Of a stretch of 42,991 nt of DNA, positions 41,063 through 42,991 are shown one piece after another (the first letter of the stretch is position 1; every line of letters begins with the position of its first letter). Source of the stretch: Clostridia bacterium (lineage in GTDB: Bacteria; Bacillota; Clostridia; Oscillospirales; QAKW01). The notes beneath the pieces were generated by a model. That model saw only the letters and a list, made by a program, of their open reading frames with translations, did not search any database and had not been told where the DNA came from. The position numbers were made by a program, and so were the translations under genes. The stretch covers positions 1 to 42,991 of the forward strand of contig JAFSCX010000043.1 of assembly GCA_017436525.1 (NCBI GenBank). The letters are read 5' to 3'.

Positions 41063-41271
41063 GCGTGGTACTCCAAGCGGAACAGACAACGATATCCGCC
41101 TGCTTTTTTGCGGAAACATTTTCAATGAACTAATTTATAAAAATTTTTTGCTTAAACTTTTTCCTCCGGCTTTTTATAATTTTGAGTCATATGCTGATTT
41201 GTATCAACATGAATTTTATATAGGCAAACCGGTCCGGAGTGTACGGAACTTTATTGCTGTTTTCCGACGGC

Positions 41272-41300
41272 TTGAATTTTGGAGTAAAATGTTATATAAT
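41272..41300 (+). promoter_or_regulatory. Promoter of the MATE transporter gene
   Basis: TTGAAT (41272-41277) and TATAAT (41295-41300) are 17 bases apart, 36 bases before the start codon. Confidence 0.75.
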
Positions 41301-41335
41301 ATGCGTTGCAAATTTTAATTTTACGGAGTGTAAAT

Positions 41336-42694
41336 ATGAGCGACAACAAAGAAATGCTCGGCACGGCGCCGATTGGTAAACTGCTGTTCAAATTAGCGGT
41401 TCCGACGGTGGTTGCCCAGCTTATCAATATGCTATACAACATCGTTGACCGCATTTATATCGGTCATATGCCGGGCGACGGAAGCCTTGCGCTTACGGGT
41501 GTCGGCGTTTGTATGCCGATTATTATGATTATCTCGGCGTTCGCGGCGCTGATTGCTTCGGGCGGTGCGCCAAAGGCATCTATTTCCATGGGGAAGGGGG
41601 ATAAGACTTCCGCCGAAAGAATTATGGGAGGCTGCTTTTCTCTGCAGCTTATTATCTCCGCCGTTCTGACCGCCGTTTTGCTGATTTGGAATAAAGATTT
41701 ACTTTTAATGTTCGGCGCAAGCGAAAACACCATCGGCTACGCCAACGATTATATGAACATCTACGCGATCGGTACGGTCTTTGTTCAGTTGACACTCGGC
41801 ATGGGTGCTTTTATCACCGCTCAGGGATACACCAAAATCAGTATGATCACGGTGCTGATCGGTGCTGTCGGCAACATTATTCTCGATCCTGTTTTCATTT
41901 TCGGCTTTCAGATGGGCGTAAAGGGCGCGGCGCTTGCTACCATCCTTTCACAAGCCATTTCTTGCATTTGGGTGCTTGCGTTCCTTTGCGGGAAGAAAAC
42001 CTATCTGAAACTCAAAAAGCAGCATCTCCGCATAGACGGAAAACTCGTTTTTCCTTGCATTGCACTGGGAACGGCAACCTTTATTATGCAAAGCAGCGAA
42101 AGCGTCATCTCGGTCTGCTTTAATTCTTCGCTCTTAAAATACGGCGGCGATACTGCCGTGGGTGCGATGACGATCCTGACAAGCGTAATGCAATTTGCGA
42201 TGCTCCCGATGCAAGGGATTGCGCAGGGGGCGCAGCCGATCTTGAGCTATAACTACGGTGCAAAAAACGTAGGGCGTGTAAAGAAAACCTATAGGCTGTT
42301 GCTGATATCCTGCCTTGCTTACTCCTTTGCCATTTGGGGTGCTATTATGATGTTCCCGCAACTGTTTGCAGGAATCTTTACACCCGACGCAGCACTCATC
42401 GACTTTACCGCAACAGCACTTCGCATTTATTGCGGCGTGATGTGCATCTTCGGTATTCAGATCGCCTGCCAGATGACCTTCGTATCCATCGGAAACGCAC
42501 CGTGTTCCATTATTGTTGCCATTGTTCGCAAGTTCGTTTTACTCTTGCCGCTGATCTACATTATGCCGCAACTGATTGCGGATAAGACAATGGGCGTTTA
42601 TACGGCAGAGCCTGTTGCCGATGCAATAGCCGTAACCTTTACCGCTATTCTTTTCACCATTCAGTTTAAGAAGGCATTAAAAGCTTTAAGGTGA
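41336..42694 (+). CDS. MATE-family multidrug/organic cation efflux protein
   Basis: 452 residues with about twelve membrane helices in two halves, typical of MATE exporters of the DinF/MepA-like branch. LFKLAVPTVVAQLINMLYNI at the start and GMGAFITAQGYTKISMITVL in the first half match the family, and GIAQGAQPILSYNYGAKNVG is the diagnostic second-half motif. It exports cationic drugs or metabolites using a Na+ or H+ gradient. The start is ATG 41336 with GGAG seven bases upstream. The stop codon lies inside the terminal repeat of the next MITE-like element. Confidence 0.92.
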   Translation: MSDNKEMLGTAPIGKLLFKLAVPTVVAQLINMLYNIVDRIYIGHMPGDGSLALTGVGVCMPIIMIISAFAALIASGGAPKASISMGKGDKTSAERIMGGCFSLQLIISAVLTAVLLIWNKDLLLMFGASENTIGYANDYMNIYAIGTVFVQLTLGMGAFITAQGYTKISMITVLIGAVGNIILDPVFIFGFQMGVKGAALATILSQAISCIWVLAFLCGKKTYLKLKKQHLRIDGKLVFPCIALGTATFIMQSSESVISVCFNSSLLKYGGDTAVGAMTILTSVMQFAMLPMQGIAQGAQPILSYNYGAKNVGRVKKTYRLLLISCLAYSFAIWGAIMMFPQLFAGIFTPDAALIDFTATALRIYCGVMCIFGIQIACQMTFVSIGNAPCSIIVAIVRKFVLLLPLIYIMPQLIADKTMGVYTAEPVADAIAVTFTAILFTIQFKKALKALR

Positions 42695-42848
42695 TAAGAG
42701 TAATCCAAACTCCGTTTTATAAAGGCAGATTTCCGCTCACTCTTCGTTAAAATACTCGCCAATGCGGCAGTTTTATGCCTTGATTGAGCAAAAATCTGCT
42801 CTTTATAAAATCTCCTGCTTTAAGGCAAATTCGGATTGCTCTTATCAC
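42691..42848. repeat. MITE-like element, variant with different termini (158 bp)
   Basis: Ends GTGATAAGAGTAATCCAAA and TTCGGATTGCTCTTATCAC are inverted repeats with two differences. The interior (GTTAAAATACTCG, TTTTATGCCTTG) matches the first hairpin of copy 1. It overlaps the MATE stop codon and is followed at once by another copy. Confidence 0.75.
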
Positions 42849-42849
42849 C

Positions 42850-42991
42850 TTAAGCAAACACGAATAATCCGAACCTGCCTAAAATGGCATGATTTCAGCG
42901 CTTTTTAGTTTATCGAAGGTTTGTAGGCGACAGCCTTACAAACTTCTCTGCACCAAAAATCATCTGAAATTCTGCTCATTTTAAGGTCGAA
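42850..42991. repeat. MITE-like element, copy 3 (cut by window end)
   Basis: Begins TTAAGCAAACACGAATAATC like copy 2 and follows it closely (about 90 percent by eye) to the end of the window, including the nested stem. The right terminal repeat lies outside the window. Confidence 0.85.

Overview
The window reads as chromosomal DNA of a spore-forming, probably gut-associated member of the class Clostridia. The evidence is a SpoVT regulator, Ktr potassium uptake, a BlaI/M56 sensor pair, sigma-A-type promoters (TTGACA/TATAAT), AGGAGG ribosome sites and an LPXTG surface-protein remnant. No rRNA or tRNA gene, CRISPR array, phage gene or transposase was seen. The genus cannot be fixed from this sequence alone.

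Left part (1-10.1 kb). spoVT (minus strand) is followed by a chain of about a dozen short hairpins. Next comes a glycoside module: an AraC-type regulator (plus strand) diverges from an operon (minus strand) encoding a DMT transporter, a Gfo/Idh/MocA oxidoreductase and a GH116 glycosidase. A long palindrome lies between them on the operon -35. A metallophosphoesterase gene and an ECF sigma/anti-sigma pair follow. Three copies of a roughly 200-bp element that copies the spoVT leader and its first codons lie between these genes.

Decayed stretch (10.3-14.0 kb). Here are the C-terminal remnant of an ATP-binding regulator, a GH31 glycosidase with an internal deletion and a frameshift, an AraC gene lacking its 5' part, and the LPXTG tail of a lost surface protein. 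Between them stands an intact, unusual membrane protein whose C-terminal half looks like a glycosyltransferase 51 (peptidoglycan transglycosylase) domain.

Middle (14.0-35.1 kb). ktrB-ktrA (minus) diverges from an 18.7-kb polysaccharide operon of 17 genes on the plus strand. The operon encodes a PglC-like initiating sugar transferase with a PglD-like acetyltransferase, three other GTs, a WbsX-like protein, a Wzy-like polymerase, a Wzx flippase, the complete dTDP-rhamnose set (rfbA, B, D and C), an MBOAT/AlgX-like O-acetylation pair, and a terminal ATP-grasp/epimerase/DegT trio that may build or decorate an amino sugar. A shared bidirectional hairpin ends the operon.

Right part (35.1-43 kb). 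A BlaI-M56 sensor operon ends in a small membrane ORF interrupted by a MITE-like element with long inverted repeats. Then come a PepD dipeptidase, an orphan ribbon-helix-helix protein surrounded by GATATCAT-repeat operators, and a MATE transporter. More copies of the MITE-like family lie at 40.9 kb and at the right end; their arms show compensatory changes.

The best candidates for undescribed biology are the hairpin chain after spoVT, the spoVT-leader mini-elements with their micro-ORF, the covarying MITE-like hairpins and the GT51-like membrane protein.
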